Positions 53,770 through 63,610 are shown, numbered from the stretch's first letter. The stretch: DNA of 64,000 nucleotides from Mycolicibacterium komanii (GCF_001050035.1 NZ_CVTA01000006.1:74534-138533); one strand, 5' to 3'. Translations and numbers: made by a program. The notes: a model not told the origin generated them from the sequence alone.

Positions 53770-55527
53770 TCAGCCGTCCGCGGCCGCCAACCACGCCTCT
53801 TCGAGAGATTCTTTGCGGCTCAACAACTCCTGAAGCTCGATGTTCAACTCACCCAACCGGACATGGTCCGCGGCGGCCTCGGCCATCGCCTCGTGAAGTT
53901 CGGCGATCCGCGCCTCGAGCTTCTCCAACTGTCCTTCGATGCGGGCCATCTCCTTGCCGGTGCGCCGTTCCCGAGCCGACGCCGTTTCGCCTTGGGCCCC
54001 AGCCGTCGACGATGCCGTAGCCGGCGGTGAGGCCGCCGCAGCCCGGTCGGCGAGATACTGCTCGATCCCGCCCGGCAACAGCTCGCAACGGCCGCCGCCG
54101 GTCAGCGCGTAGGTGACGTCGGAGACCCGTTCGAGGAAGTAACGGTCGTGGGTCACGGCGATCAGCGTGCCGGGCCAGCCGTCCAGGTAGTCCTCGATGA
54201 CGGTCAAGGTGTCGATGTCCAGGTCGTTGGTGGGCTCGTCCAACAACAGCACGTTCGGCTCGTCGAGCAGCAGCCGTAGAAACTGCAGACGGCGTCGTTC
54301 ACCACCCGACAGCTCCGACACCCGCGCGGTCAGCTTGTCCCCGGTGAACCCGAAGTCACGCAGCAAGGTGTCGGCACTGATCTCGCCGCCGCCCGCCAAC
54401 TCCGTGATGCGCCGCCGGTTCTCGACGGCGTCGAGCACCCGCTCGGCCCCGTCGAGTTCGACCAACGCCTGGCTGAGGTAACCGATTTTCAGCGTGGTGC
54501 CGCGCTTGATCGTGCCCGCCGTCGGCGCGAGCTCACCGGCCAGCAGCTTCAGCACCGTCGTCTTGCCGGTGCCGTTCACGCCGACCAACCCGATCCGCGC
54601 TCCGGGCCCGATCGACCAGTCGACCTTGTCGAGCACGACGGTGTCGCCGGCCTCCAGCCGCACGCGGTGCAGGTCGAATACGTCCTTGCCCAGCCGCGAG
54701 GTGGCGAAGCGCTGCAGGACGAGCGAGTCCCGCGGCGGCGGTTCGTTCGCGATCAGCTCGTTGGCCGCCTGGATCCGGAACTTCGGCTTCGACGTCCGCG
54801 CCGGCGGCCCGCGCCGCAACCACGCCAGTTCCTTGCGCATCAGGTTCTGCCTGCGCGCCTCGGCGCCCGCCGCGAGCCGCATCCGCTCGGCCCGCGCGAG
54901 CACATACGCCGCGTAGCCACCGTCGTAGCCGTCGACGGCACCGTCGTGCACCTCCCACGTCCTGGTGCACACCGCGTCGAGGAACCAGCGGTCGTGGCTG
55001 ACCACCACCAGCGCCTTGGCTCCGCGCCGGGTCAGGTGCATCGCCAGCCACCCGATCACCTCGACGTCGAGGTGGTTGGTCGGCTCGTCGAGCACGAGGA
55101 CGTCGTGACCGGCGATCAGCACCGCCGCCAGCGCCACCCGGCGTCGCTCGCCGCCCGACAGCCGCCCGACCGCGCTGTCGAGGGAGACGTCGGCCAGCAG
55201 GTGCGAGACCACGTCGCGGGTCTCGGGCTCGGCGGCCCACACGTGGTCGGGCCGGCCGCCGACGATCACGTCGCGCACGGTGCTCTCGGCGGCGAAGTCG
55301 TCACTCTGGCGCAGGTAACCCACCGACAGACCCGAGGTGTGGGTGACGCGGCCCGAGTCCGGCTCCCGGGTGAGCGTCAGGACCTGCAGCAGCGTGGTCT
55401 TACCGTCGCCGTTGCGACCGACGACACCGATCGCGTCGCCCTCGTCAATGCCCAGGCTGACCGCGTCGAGAAGGGTGCGCGTGCCGTAGCCCACCGTCGC
55501 GCGCTCGACGTTGATCAGGTTCGCCAT
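53770..55527 (-). CDS. ABC-F family ATP-binding protein
   Basis: The 585-residue protein has two ABC ATPase domains and no membrane segment: Walker A GRNGDGKTT and GVNGTGKTT, signatures LSGGERRR twice, and Walker B LVLDEPTNHLD and LLLDEPTNDLD. The linker and a C-terminal coiled coil (MARIEGQLEKLEARIAELHE) place it in the ABC-F group, near Uup, which acts on ribosomes or DNA rather than in transport. In M. tuberculosis the matching Rv1667c/Rv1668c is split into two frames; here it is whole. Resistance to ribosome-targeting antibiotics is possible but unproven. Start ATG 55527. Confidence 0.92.
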   Translation of the reverse strand: MANLINVERATVGYGTRTLLDAVSLGIDEGDAIGVVGRNGDGKTTLLQVLTLTREPDSGRVTHTSGLSVGYLRQSDDFAAESTVRDVIVGGRPDHVWAAEPETRDVVSHLLADVSLDSAVGRLSGGERRRVALAAVLIAGHDVLVLDEPTNHLDVEVIGWLAMHLTRRGAKALVVVSHDRWFLDAVCTRTWEVHDGAVDGYDGGYAAYVLARAERMRLAAGAEARRQNLMRKELAWLRRGPPARTSKPKFRIQAANELIANEPPPRDSLVLQRFATSRLGKDVFDLHRVRLEAGDTVVLDKVDWSIGPGARIGLVGVNGTGKTTVLKLLAGELAPTAGTIKRGTTLKIGYLSQALVELDGAERVLDAVENRRRITELAGGGEISADTLLRDFGFTGDKLTARVSELSGGERRRLQFLRLLLDEPNVLLLDEPTNDLDIDTLTVIEDYLDGWPGTLIAVTHDRYFLERVSDVTYALTGGGRCELLPGGIEQYLADRAAAASPPATASSTAGAQGETASARERRTGKEMARIEGQLEKLEARIAELHEAMAEAAADHVRLGELNIELQELLSRKESLEEAWLAAADG

Positions 55528-55626
55528 CAGCCGCCGATGATAGGTCGGCCCTGGCGCACAGGCCGCTGTGCCATGATGACCTCGGCAATTTCGGGGGTTT
55601 CACGTCGGCCTGAAGGGGAGCGTGCG

Positions 55627-58590
55627 GTGGATCTGTCGGCGATAACGAAGCCGGTCGGACGGCTGGTGGCCACCGCCCAGAACGGGCTCGAGGTGCTGCG
55701 GTACGGCGGCCTGGAAACCGGCGCCGTGCCCTCGCCGTTCCAGATCATCCAGAGCGTCCCGATGTACCGGCTGCGGCGCTATTTCCCACCCGACACCCGG
55801 CCCGGATCCAAGCCGCCCGGGCCGCCCGTGTTGATGGTGCATCCGATGATGATGTCGGCCGACATGTGGGACGTCACCCGCGACGACGGTGCGGTCGGCA
55901 TCCTTCACCGGGCCGGCATCGACCCGTGGGTCATCGACTTCGGCTCACCCGACAAGGTCGAAGGCGGCATGGAGCGCACGCTGGCCGACCACGTCGTCGC
56001 GCTGAGCGAGGCCATCGACACGGTCAAAGAGGTCACCGGGCGAGATGTGCACCTGGCCGGCTACTCGCAGGGCGGCATGTTCGCCTACCAGGTCGCGGCG
56101 TACCGCCGATCGAAGGACCTCGCGAGCATCATCGCGTTCGGGTCGCCGGTCGACACCCTGGCCGCGCTCCCGATGAACCTGCCCGCCTCCATCGCGCCCG
56201 CCGCCGCGGACTTCATGGCCGACCACGTGTTCAGCCGCATCGACATCCCCGGCTGGCTGGCCCGCACCGGCTTCCAGATGCTCGACCCGATCAAGACCGC
56301 GCAGTCGCGCATCGACTTCCTGCGTCAGCTGCACGACCGCGAGGCCCTGCTGCCACGCGAGCAGCAGCGCCGATTCCTGGCCTCCGAGGGCTGGATCGCG
56401 TGGTCCGGGCCCGCCATCGCCGAACTGCTCAAACAGTTCATCGCGCACAACCGGATGATGAGCGGCGGCTTCTCCATCCACGGTGACCTGGTCACGCTCT
56501 CGGACATCGAATGCCCGGTGCTGGCCGTGATCGGCGAGGTCGACGACATCGGCCAGCCCGCGTCCGTGCGGGGCATCAAGCGTGCCGCCCCGAAGGCCGA
56601 CGTCTACGAATTCCTCATCCGCGCAGGCCATTTCGGACTCGTGGTGGGGTCAAAGGCCTCGAACCAGACGTGGCCGACCGTGGCGCAGTGGGTCAAATGG
56701 CTCGACGGCACCGGGGAACGGCCCGAGGGGGTCGACCCGATGGCGCTGCAGTATTCCGACCCCAACGAGACCGGTGTCTCGATCAGCTCACGCCTGGCGC
56801 ACGGCACCGCCGCGGCGACGGAGATGGCGTGGACATTCGCCCGCTCGGCGGCCGACGCCGTCGTCAGCGCCAACAAATCCGCCAGAGCGCTGGCCGTTGA
56901 GACGGCCCGAACACTGCCGCGCCTGGCCCGGCTCGGCCAGATCAACGAGCACACCCGTATCTCGTTCGGCCGCATCATGTCCGAGCAGGCCCGCGACTTC
57001 CCGCGCGGCGACTGTCTGCTGTTCGACGGCCGCGTGCACACCTACGAAGCCGTCGACCGACGCATCAACAACGTCGTGCGCGGCCTCATCGAGGTCGGCG
57101 TCCGCCAGGGTGCGCGCGTCGGCGTCCTGATGGAGACCCGCCCCAGTGCGCTGGTCGCGATCGCCGCGCTCTCGCGGCTGGGTGCGGTCGCGGTGCTGAT
57201 GCCGCCCGACGCCGATCTGCCCACCGCCGCCCGCCTCGGCTCGGTGACCGAGATCATCGCCGACCCCAGCAATCTGGAAGTCGCCCGCCGACTCGAGATG
57301 CGCGTTCTGGTGCTCGGCGGCGGCGAGTCCCGCGACCTCGACGTCCCCGAGGACAGCGATGTCATCGACATGGAGAAGATCGACCCGGACGCCGTCGAAC
57401 TGCCCGGGTGGTATCGGCCGAACCCGGGCCTGGCCCGCGATCTGGCCTTCATCGGGTTCAACTCGGCCGGCGGCCAACTCGTCGCCCGGCAGATCACCAA
57501 CGCCCGCTGGGCGATCTCGGCCTTCGGTACCGCATCGGCGGCCAACCTGAGCCGCAGCGACACCGTCTACTGCCTGACGCCGCTGCACCATCAGTCCGGC
57601 CTGCTGGTCGCGATCGGCGGCGCCGCCGTCGGCGGCTCGCGAATCGCGTTGTCCCGCGGCCTGAAACCCGACCGCTTCCTCAATGAGATCCGCCAGTACG
57701 GCGTCACGGTCGTCAGCTACACGTGGGCGATGCTGCGCGACGTCATCGACGACCCGTCGTTCGCGTTGCACGGCAACCATCCGGTGCGGCTGTTCATCGG
57801 ATCCGGCATGCCGACCGGGCTGTGGAAGCGCGTGGTGGAGATCTTCGAACCCGCCCACGTCGTCGAGTTCTTCGCGACCACGGACGGACAAGCGGTCCTG
57901 GCCAACGTGTCCGGCGCGAAGATCGGCAGCAAGGGCCGCCCGCTGCCGGGTGGGCGGGAACTGGCGCTGGCGGCCTACGACCCCGCCGAGGACCTGATCC
58001 TCGAGGACCAGCAGGGCTTCGTGCGTCGCGCCGACACCAATGAGGTCGGTGTGCTTCTCGCCCGTCCGCGCGGCCCGATCGACCCCACCGCGCCGATCAA
58101 GCGTGGCGTCTTCGCCCCGGCCGACACCTGGGTGTCGACGGAGTACCTGTTCCGCCGCGACGACGACGGCGACTACTGGCTCGTCGACGCCCGCGGATCG
58201 GTCATCCACACCGATCGGGGCTGCGTCTACGCGTCGACCGTCAACGATGCGGTGGGCTGCCTCGGGTCGGTGAACCTCGCGGTCACCTACGGGGTGGAGG
58301 CCAACGGACGCCGACTGGCCGTCACCGCACTGGAGTTGCGGCCCGGCGGCAGCATCCCGTCGGCCGATCTGTCGGAGGCACTGGCGGATCTGGCGGTCGG
58401 CGAGCCACCCGACATCGTCCACGTGGTGTCGAGGATGTCGCTCAGCGCGTCGTACCGGCCGCTGGTCAGCCCACTACGCGCCGAGGGCATCCCGAAGCCG
58501 TCGCGTAACGCCTGGTATCTAGACCCCGATACGAAACGGTACAAGCGGCTGACCGTGGCGGTGCGTGCCGAGATCGCCGAGGGCCAGTAA
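55627..58590 (+). CDS. Alpha/beta hydrolase–acyl-CoA synthetase-like fusion (Rv1683-type)
   Basis: The 987-residue fusion has an N-terminal PhaC/lipase-like hydrolase (~1–360) with VLMVHPMMMSADMWD and the nucleophile elbow AGYSQGGM, which has Ser where PHA synthases use Cys, and RAGHFGLVVGSKA for the His. The C-terminal ~530 residues have an AMP-dependent ligase fold (DCLLFDGRVHTYEAVDRRIN, YWLVDARGSVIHTD, GIPKPSRNAWYLD). The usual phosphate-binding TSGTTGxPK motif is degenerate (FNSAGGQLVARQITN), so ligase activity is uncertain. The Rv1683 protein is linked to triacylglycerol metabolism. AAGGGGAG 6 nt before GTG 55627 fixes the start. It is divergent from the ABC-F gene. Confidence 0.88.
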   Translation: MDLSAITKPVGRLVATAQNGLEVLRYGGLETGAVPSPFQIIQSVPMYRLRRYFPPDTRPGSKPPGPPVLMVHPMMMSADMWDVTRDDGAVGILHRAGIDPWVIDFGSPDKVEGGMERTLADHVVALSEAIDTVKEVTGRDVHLAGYSQGGMFAYQVAAYRRSKDLASIIAFGSPVDTLAALPMNLPASIAPAAADFMADHVFSRIDIPGWLARTGFQMLDPIKTAQSRIDFLRQLHDREALLPREQQRRFLASEGWIAWSGPAIAELLKQFIAHNRMMSGGFSIHGDLVTLSDIECPVLAVIGEVDDIGQPASVRGIKRAAPKADVYEFLIRAGHFGLVVGSKASNQTWPTVAQWVKWLDGTGERPEGVDPMALQYSDPNETGVSISSRLAHGTAAATEMAWTFARSAADAVVSANKSARALAVETARTLPRLARLGQINEHTRISFGRIMSEQARDFPRGDCLLFDGRVHTYEAVDRRINNVVRGLIEVGVRQGARVGVLMETRPSALVAIAALSRLGAVAVLMPPDADLPTAARLGSVTEIIADPSNLEVARRLEMRVLVLGGGESRDLDVPEDSDVIDMEKIDPDAVELPGWYRPNPGLARDLAFIGFNSAGGQLVARQITNARWAISAFGTASAANLSRSDTVYCLTPLHHQSGLLVAIGGAAVGGSRIALSRGLKPDRFLNEIRQYGVTVVSYTWAMLRDVIDDPSFALHGNHPVRLFIGSGMPTGLWKRVVEIFEPAHVVEFFATTDGQAVLANVSGAKIGSKGRPLPGGRELALAAYDPAEDLILEDQQGFVRRADTNEVGVLLARPRGPIDPTAPIKRGVFAPADTWVSTEYLFRRDDDGDYWLVDARGSVIHTDRGCVYASTVNDAVGCLGSVNLAVTYGVEANGRRLAVTALELRPGGSIPSADLSEALADLAVGEPPDIVHVVSRMSLSASYRPLVSPLRAEGIPKPSRNAWYLDPDTKRYKRLTVAVRAEIAEGQ

Positions 58591-58695
58591 CCGGAAGCCG
58601 GTCGCGACGACCTGCCGCCGGAGCCGAGCGCTGTTAGGCTCCGCCTTGCGGTACGTCGCCGGGCTGGGACCGCCGCCGACCGAGCTGGAGGATTG

Positions 58696-59232
58696 ATGAC
58701 ATCGCGAACCGGTACCCATCGCGACATCTGGCGTCGCCTCGTCGCGGGCGGCATCGCCGGTGGTGCCTTGACTGCGGGCCTGCTGGTCGGTGTCGCGTCC
58801 CCGATGGCGGTGGCGCAGCCCGCCGATCCGAGCGCGCAGACCGAGGCGCCCGAGCCGCAGGCCGACGGCCCGAAGAAGCCGTGCACCGGTGACGACTGCA
58901 CGAAGGGCCAGCCGGACGAGCCCAAGGTGAACGCGGATCAGGTCCTGCAGGCGATCCACGAGGAGTACCGCCAGGGCGACGGCGGCGGTCAGGTCTCTGT
59001 GCTGATCGACGACGCCGTGAAGCTGCGCAAGCTCGGCTTCCGTCCGTCGAACGCGAACGCCAAGGCGCTGGCGGACGCCCTCGAGCGCCGACCGAATCAG
59101 ACGCCGCTCGTCGAAGCCCTCAAGGAGACGATCGCCTACCAGCGCAAGCTGCAGGCGCGCGCCGCACAGCAGGCCGCCGCCAGCGGCGGTTCCATCGCCG
59201 GGATCCCCGTCACGCCAATCCCGGCGGGCTGA
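58696..59232 (+). CDS. Secreted hypothetical protein
   Basis: The 178-residue product has a signal peptide with an Arg pair (WRRLVAGGIAGGALTAGLLVG) cleaved after AVAQ or just before it; no classical twin-arginine consensus beyond RR. The mature protein has a Pro/Gln/Glu-rich N terminus with a CTGDDCTKG cysteine pair and a helical domain (QVLQAIHEEYRQGDGGGQ, DDAVKLRKLGFRPSNANAKAL, EALKETIAYQRKLQ). Function unknown. GGAGG (58687–58691) is 4 nt before ATG 58696. It precedes the Trm112-like gene by 6 bp and follows the Rv1683-type gene. Confidence 0.75.
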   Translation: MTSRTGTHRDIWRRLVAGGIAGGALTAGLLVGVASPMAVAQPADPSAQTEAPEPQADGPKKPCTGDDCTKGQPDEPKVNADQVLQAIHEEYRQGDGGGQVSVLIDDAVKLRKLGFRPSNANAKALADALERRPNQTPLVEALKETIAYQRKLQARAAQQAAASGGSIAGIPVTPIPAG

Positions 59233-59238
59233 TCGCCC

Positions 59239-59457
59239 GTGGCCCTCGACGAGAAGCTGCTCGACATCCTGGTCTGCCCGCAGGACCGCGGCCCCCTGCT
59301 GGCGGTCGGCGACGAATATCTCTACAACCCACGATTGCGCCGGGCCTATCGCATCGACGACGGCATCCCGGTGCTGCTGATCGACGAGGCCGTCGACATC
59401 ACCGACGATGGCGAGCACCAGCGGATGCTCGACCGTGCATCAGGTGAAGCCGGGTAG
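59239..59457 (+). CDS. Trm112/UPF0434-like small protein (Rv1684-type)
   Basis: The 72-residue protein begins MALDEKLLDILVCPQDRGPL and continues LYNPRLRRAYRIDDGIPVLL, the YcaR/Trm112 pattern. Trm112 relatives are partners and activators of methyltransferases. The family's zinc site usually has CPxC; here only one Cys (CPQD) remains, so metal binding is probably lost. It follows the secreted protein gene and its 3' end overlaps the convergent TetR gene by 18 bp. Confidence 0.85.
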   Translation: MALDEKLLDILVCPQDRGPLLAVGDEYLYNPRLRRAYRIDDGIPVLLIDEAVDITDDGEHQRMLDRASGEAG

Positions 59458-60063
59458 CTCGCCGGTGAGGTAACGCTGCAGGTTCGGCGCGATCGTTTCG
59501 GCGATCTGCTCCACCGGCAGCGATTTGAAGGGCTCCAGTTCGAGGATGTAGCGCGCCATCACCACACCCACCAATTGCGAGGCGACGAACTGCACCCGCA
59601 CGGGCCCGCTGCCCGGCGGATTGTCGACGCGCGAACCGACTTCCCTCGCGATCACCTCCTGCAGAAACGACCGCACCAACGAGGTGTCGTTGCCAGCGAT
59701 GATCGAGCGCAGCGTCGCGATGAAGCCCTTGCCCATCTCCGAATCCCACAGCGGCAGAAGAAGAGACGGCAATGTACGGCCGATCTCCTCGACCGGGACC
59801 TGCTGGAGCGGACCGAGGATCTGCATGGGATCGATCGGGATGTGGATCGCCGCGGCGAACAACTGGGTCTTGGTGCCGAAGTAGTGGTGGACCAGCGCGG
59901 GGTCGACGCCCGCGGCCGCGGCTATCGCGCGGATCGATGTCTTGTCGATCCCGTTGCGCGCGAACAACTCTCGAGCGCTTGTCAAAATCCGGTCACGGGT
60001 GTCCGACGGACCGGGTGGTCGGCCCGGCCGCTTGCGTTCAGCGTTGGTGGTCAACATCGTCAC
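59440..60063 (-). CDS. TetR-family transcriptional regulator (Rv1685c-type)
   Basis: The ~207-residue regulator has a TetR helix-turn-helix at the N terminus (RDRILTSARELFARNGIDKT, then VDPALVHHYFGTK) and a helical ligand-binding domain. GTG 60063 overlaps the stop of the ABC permease gene as GTGA and has GAAGG 5 nt upstream; ATG 60057 is an alternative. It is the last gene of an ABC ATPase–permease–TetR operon and most likely represses it through the palindromes at 61562–61592. The ligand may be an exported compound. Confidence 0.88.
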   Translation of the reverse strand: MTMLTTNAERKRPGRPPGPSDTRDRILTSARELFARNGIDKTSIRAIAAAAGVDPALVHHYFGTKTQLFAAAIHIPIDPMQILGPLQQVPVEEIGRTLPSLLLPLWDSEMGKGFIATLRSIIAGNDTSLVRSFLQEVIAREVGSRVDNPPGSGPVRVQFVASQLVGVVMARYILELEPFKSLPVEQIAETIAPNLQRYLTGELPGFT

Positions 60064-60887
60064 GGTGTCCTTCGTCGTAGCGTGGCCGCCGCCAGGCAGA
60101 GGGCGACGATCGCGAAGCCGACGACCACCGCGGTGTCGCGCACCACCGTGAACGTCGGTTCGGCGTACGCACCGACCTGTTGCAGCGCCTCCAAAGCGTA
60201 GCTTGCGGGCAGCACATTGCTGATCCACTGCAACCAATCCGGCAGCACGTCGCGCGGCACGATGATCCCGCACAACAGAAGTTGCGGGGCGATCACCACC
60301 GGCATGAACTGCACGGCCTGAAACTCGGTGCGCGCGAACGCGCTACAGAGCAGACCGAGGCCGACGCCGAGCACGGCGTTGATGATCGCGATCGCGAACA
60401 CCCACACCGGGCTGCCTTCGGTGTGCAGGCCGAGAAACGCATACGACACCAGGCATGCGAGCGTGGCCTGTGCGGCGGCTGCGATCGAGAAAGCGGTGCC
60501 GTACGCGGCGAGCAGGTCGAGCCGGCGCAGGGGAGTGGTCAGGATCCGCTCCAAGGTGCCCGAAACCCGTTCTCTCTGCATCGTTATCGACGTGATCAGA
60601 AACATCACGATGAGGGGGAACACGCCGAGCATGATCAGGCAGGCGTTGTTGAACGGAGACGGCGCACCGGGTGGATGCGGCGCGTTCTGGAACATGAAAT
60701 ACAGCAGGGTGATGATCAGGCTCGGTACGAGGAGGATCATCGCGACGCTGCGGTGGTCGGCCGCCAGCTGGCGAAGGATGCGTCCGGTGGTGGCGAGGTA
60801 CGCCTCGCCGCTCAGCCGGCTTCGACCGTGGGGGCTCCGGTGTTGCGCTTGATGACGGAGAGAAACGCTTCCTCCAGTGACTGACAT
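60060..60887 (-). CDS. ABC-2 type exporter permease (Rv1686c-type)
   Basis: The ~275-residue protein has six membrane helices typical of ABC-2 exporters (ILLVPSLIITLLYFMF, CLIMLGVFPLIVMFLITSITM, AVLGVGLGLLCSAFA, FMPVVIAPQLLLCGIIVP) and the QRERVSGTLERILTTPLRRLDLL coupling segment after helix 2. It forms the pore with the ATPase encoded upstream. ATG 60887 has AGAGGA upstream and overlaps the ATPase gene by 76 bp; the first ~25 residues are not hydrophobic, so a shorter form is possible. Its stop overlaps the TetR start. Confidence 0.82.
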   Translation of the reverse strand: MSVTGGSVSLRHQAQHRSPHGRSRLSGEAYLATTGRILRQLAADHRSVAMILLVPSLIITLLYFMFQNAPHPPGAPSPFNNACLIMLGVFPLIVMFLITSITMQRERVSGTLERILTTPLRRLDLLAAYGTAFSIAAAAQATLACLVSYAFLGLHTEGSPVWVFAIAIINAVLGVGLGLLCSAFARTEFQAVQFMPVVIAPQLLLCGIIVPRDVLPDWLQWISNVLPASYALEALQQVGAYAEPTFTVVRDTAVVVGFAIVALCLAAATLRRRTP

Positions 60888-61585
60888 CCGGTGTCCTCTC
60901 GTAGCTTTGCGGGCGTGGTGCGGGCGAGCAGTCGGCCGTCGCGCATGAGGAGCAGGTCTCGACAGTGGTCGGCTTCGTCCATGACATGACTGGAGACCAG
61001 GAGCGTGGTGCCTTGCTCTGTCAGTCGGTTGAACTGCTCCCAGAGATCGACGCGCAGCACGGGATCGAGCCCGACGGTGGGCTCGTCGAGCACCATCAGG
61101 TCCGGATGCGAGACCAGGGCGCAGGCGAGCGACGCGCGGGTGCGTTGGCCGCCGGACAGGTTGGCACACAACGCGGTTCGATGGTCGGCGAGGCCGACGG
61201 CGGCCACGGCGTCATCGGCGGCGTCGGGGCCCGTGCCGTACAGCGAGGCGAAGTAGCGGACGTTGTCGATGACCCGCAGGTCGCTGTAGATCGTCGGGTC
61301 CTGGGTGACGTAGCCGACGCGGTGACGCAGTTCCGCCGAGCCGGCCGGCTTCCCGAGCACCGTCACCGTGCCGGAGCTGACGATCTGAGTGCCGACGATG
61401 CTTCGCATCAGCGTCGTCTTTCCGCAGCCGGACGGGCCCAACAGGCCGGTGATGGTGCCGGGGGCGATCTTCACCGAGACGTCGTCGATGGCCACGCGCT
61501 TACCGCGGATGACCCGCAGATTCTCGATTTCGACGGCGGGGGTGGCGCCCCGGCGAAGAAATTCATCATTCGATGAAGTCATCAT
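60812..61585 (-). CDS. ABC exporter ATP-binding protein (Rv1687c-type)
   Basis: The 257-residue ATPase has Walker A GPSGCGKTTLM, the Q loop (VGYVTQDP), signature NLSGGQRTR, Walker B LMVLDEPTVGLDP and the H loop (LLVSSHVMDEADHC). It is of the DrrA/NodI-like ABC-2 exporter type and powers the permease encoded next. ATG 61585 (or the adjacent ATG 61582) lies within a palindromic operator. GGAGGA is 12–13 nt upstream, a little far. First gene of the ATPase–permease–TetR operon, divergent from mpg. Confidence 0.9.
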   Translation of the reverse strand: MMTSSNDEFLRRGATPAVEIENLRVIRGKRVAIDDVSVKIAPGTITGLLGPSGCGKTTLMRSIVGTQIVSSGTVTVLGKPAGSAELRHRVGYVTQDPTIYSDLRVIDNVRYFASLYGTGPDAADDAVAAVGLADHRTALCANLSGGQRTRASLACALVSHPDLMVLDEPTVGLDPVLRVDLWEQFNRLTEQGTTLLVSSHVMDEADHCRDLLLMRDGRLLARTTPAKLREDTGCQSLEEAFLSVIKRNTGAPTVEAG

Positions 61586-61592
61586 ATGATGA
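61562..61592. promoter_or_regulatory. Double palindromic operator at the ABC/TetR operon start
   Basis: Two dyads share the half-site TTCATC/GATGAA: TTCATC-ATTC-GATGAA (61562–61577) and the perfect palindrome TCATCATATGATGA (61579–61592). They cover the start codon of the ABC ATPase gene and are strikingly AT-rich in this GC-rich DNA. They are the probable binding sites of the TetR regulator encoded in the same operon. Confidence 0.65.
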
Positions 61593-61667
61593 AATATCCT
61601 CCGCGACGCAGGAGGTGTCAAGGTTCTCCGTAGGATCGCCAGCGATGATTCGAGAGCGTGGTCGCCG

Positions 61668-62279
61668 ATGACCGCTGAACTGCTGGCGGTCGACCCGTTG
61701 ACGGCGGCCCATCTGCTGCTCGGCGCCGATCTCACCGGGCGCGGGGTCAGCGCGATGATCGTCGAGGTGGAGGCCTACGGTGGCCCGCCGGACGGCCCGT
61801 GGCCGGACGCGGCCGCACATTCGTACCGGGGCCCAGGTGTGCGCAACCGGGTGATGTTCGGTCCGCCCGGGCGGCTGTACACGTATCGCAGCCACGGCAT
61901 CCACGTGTGCGCGAACGTCGTCTGCGCGACCGATGGTGTGGCCGGCGCGGTGCTGCTGCGGGCGGCTGCCATCGAGGCCGGGCTGAGCACAGCGCATGCT
62001 CGCCGTGGTGAGTCGGTCCGTCCCGCCGCCCTGGCCCGAGGTCCCGGCAATCTGTGCTCCGCGTTGGGAATCATCATGGAGGACAACGGGATCGACCTGT
62101 TCGATCCCGACAGCCCGGTGCAGCTGACGCTCGGGGAGCGGCATGTGGCGACCGAGGGGCCGCGGGTCGGGGTGAGCAAGGCCGCTGACCGTCCGTGGCG
62201 ACTCTGGCTGGCCGGCCGCCCCGAGGTGTCGGCGTATCGGCGCAGCCCACGGGCACCGGCTCCCGGCGGAAGCGACTAG
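61668..62279 (+). CDS. mpg: DNA-3-methyladenine glycosylase (AAG/MPG type)
   Basis: The 203-residue enzyme removes alkylated purines such as 3-methyladenine and hypoxanthine in base excision repair. It has the AAG fold landmarks: VEVEAYGG with the catalytic Glu, [43 protein letters not shown] and [14 protein letters not shown]. It is divergent from the ABC operon across 82 bp; TGTCAAGG and TAGGAT occur there 7 bp apart, only a partial match to the damage promoter. tyrS follows 18 bp downstream, as in M. tuberculosis, and may share its transcript. Confidence 0.94.
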   Translation: MTAELLAVDPLTAAHLLLGADLTGRGVSAMIVEVEAYGGPPDGPWPDAAAHSYRGPGVRNRVMFGPPGRLYTYRSHGIHVCANVVCATDGVAGAVLLRAAAIEAGLSTAHARRGESVRPAALARGPGNLCSALGIIMEDNGIDLFDPDSPVQLTLGERHVATEGPRVGVSKAADRPWRLWLAGRPEVSAYRRSPRAPAPGGSD

Positions 62280-62297
62280 TACGGAAAGATCGCACGC

Positions 62298-63572
62298 ATG
62301 GCTACGTCGATCCTCGACGAATTGGAGTGGCGTGGACTGATCGCGCAGTCCACCGACCGTGAAGCGCTGGCCGAGGCCCTGGCGGCCGGGCCCGTGACCG
62401 TCTATTCGGGATTCGACCCGACCGCTCCCAGCCTGCATGCGGGTCACCTCATCCCGCTGTTGACGCTGCGCCGCTTCCAGCAGGCCGGCCATCGACCCAT
62501 CGTGCTCGCGGGCGGGGCCACCGGCATGATCGGCGACCCGCGCGACACCGGGGAGCGCACGCTGAACACCGCCGACACCGTCGCGGAGTGGGCGGACCGC
62601 ATCCGCGGGCAGCTGGAGCGGTTCGTCGAGTTCGACGACTCGGCGACCGGCGCCGTCATCGAGAACAACCTGTCGTGGACCGGCCCTCTGTCGGCGATCG
62701 AGTTCCTGCGCGATGTCGGCAAGTACTTCTCGGTCAACGTGATGCTCGACCGCGACACCGTCCGGCGCCGGCTGGAAGGTGAGGGCATCTCCTACACCGA
62801 GTTCAGCTACATGCTGCTGCAGGCCAACGACTATGTGGAACTGCACCGTCGATACGACTGTTCGCTGCAGATCGGCGGCTCCGATCAGTGGGGCAACATC
62901 ATCGCCGGGGTCAGGCTGGTCCGTCAGAAGGACGGCGCCACGGTGCACGCCCTGACCACTCCGTTGGTGACCGACTCGGAGGGCAAGAAGTTCGGGAAGT
63001 CGACCGGTGGCGGCAGCCTGTGGCTCGACCCCGAGATGACCAGTCCGTACGCCTGGTACCAGTACTTCATCAACACCGCCGACGCGGACGTGATCCGCTA
63101 CCTGCGCTGGTTCACGTTCCTCTCGCCCGAGGAGTTGGCCGAGCTGGAACAGGCGACAGCGGAGCGCGCCCATGAACGCGCGGCGCAGCGACGCCTCGCG
63201 CGCGAGCTGACCACATTGGTGCACGGTGAGGCCGCGACGCGGTCCGTCGAGCACGCCAGCCAGGCGTTGTTCGGCCGCGGTGAACTGGGTGAACTCGACG
63301 AGCCGACGCTGGGTGCGGCGCTGCGCGAGGCCGCGGTCGCCGAATTGAAGCCCGGCGCCCCCGACACGATCGTCGACCTGCTGGTGGCCACCGGGCTGTC
63401 GCCGAGCAAGGGTGCGGCCAGGCGCACTGTCGGCGAGGGCGGCGTGTACGTCAACAACGCGCGGGTCGACAGCGAGGACTGGGTTCCTCAGCCGGCCGAC
63501 TTCCTGCACGAGCGGTGGCTGGTGGTGCGGCGCGGCAAGCGCAACATCGCCGGCATCGAACGGGTCGCCTGA
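62298..63572 (+). CDS. tyrS: Tyrosyl-tRNA synthetase
   Basis: TyrS charges tRNA-Tyr. The 424-residue class I enzyme has the HIGH-type motif [22 protein letters not shown], the DQWGN segment and the KMSKS-type motif KFGKS, followed by a C-terminal S4-like RNA-binding domain ([25 protein letters not shown]). The ATG at 62298 gives the usual length. It is followed by the promoter region of an rRNA operon. Confidence 0.97.
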   Translation: MATSILDELEWRGLIAQSTDREALAEALAAGPVTVYSGFDPTAPSLHAGHLIPLLTLRRFQQAGHRPIVLAGGATGMIGDPRDTGERTLNTADTVAEWADRIRGQLERFVEFDDSATGAVIENNLSWTGPLSAIEFLRDVGKYFSVNVMLDRDTVRRRLEGEGISYTEFSYMLLQANDYVELHRRYDCSLQIGGSDQWGNIIAGVRLVRQKDGATVHALTTPLVTDSEGKKFGKSTGGGSLWLDPEMTSPYAWYQYFINTADADVIRYLRWFTFLSPEELAELEQATAERAHERAAQRRLARELTTLVHGEAATRSVEHASQALFGRGELGELDEPTLGAALREAAVAELKPGAPDTIVDLLVATGLSPSKGAARRTVGEGGVYVNNARVDSEDWVPQPADFLHERWLVVRRGKRNIAGIERVA

Positions 63573-63610
63573 GCGCCCGACCGTCGCGGGAACAATCTGG
63601 GCACGTGGAG

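Noticed and set aside
54667..55626. 320-codon extension of the Rv1683-type gene into the ABC-F gene region
   Set aside because: It is antisense to ABC-F coding sequence with low-complexity Arg/His/Val composition, and a good Shine-Dalgarno sequence precedes GTG 55627.
61617..61640. PafBC-type promoter for mpg
   Set aside because: TGTCAAGG and TAGGAT are 7 bp apart and the gtg part does not match, so I left it as a weak resemblance.
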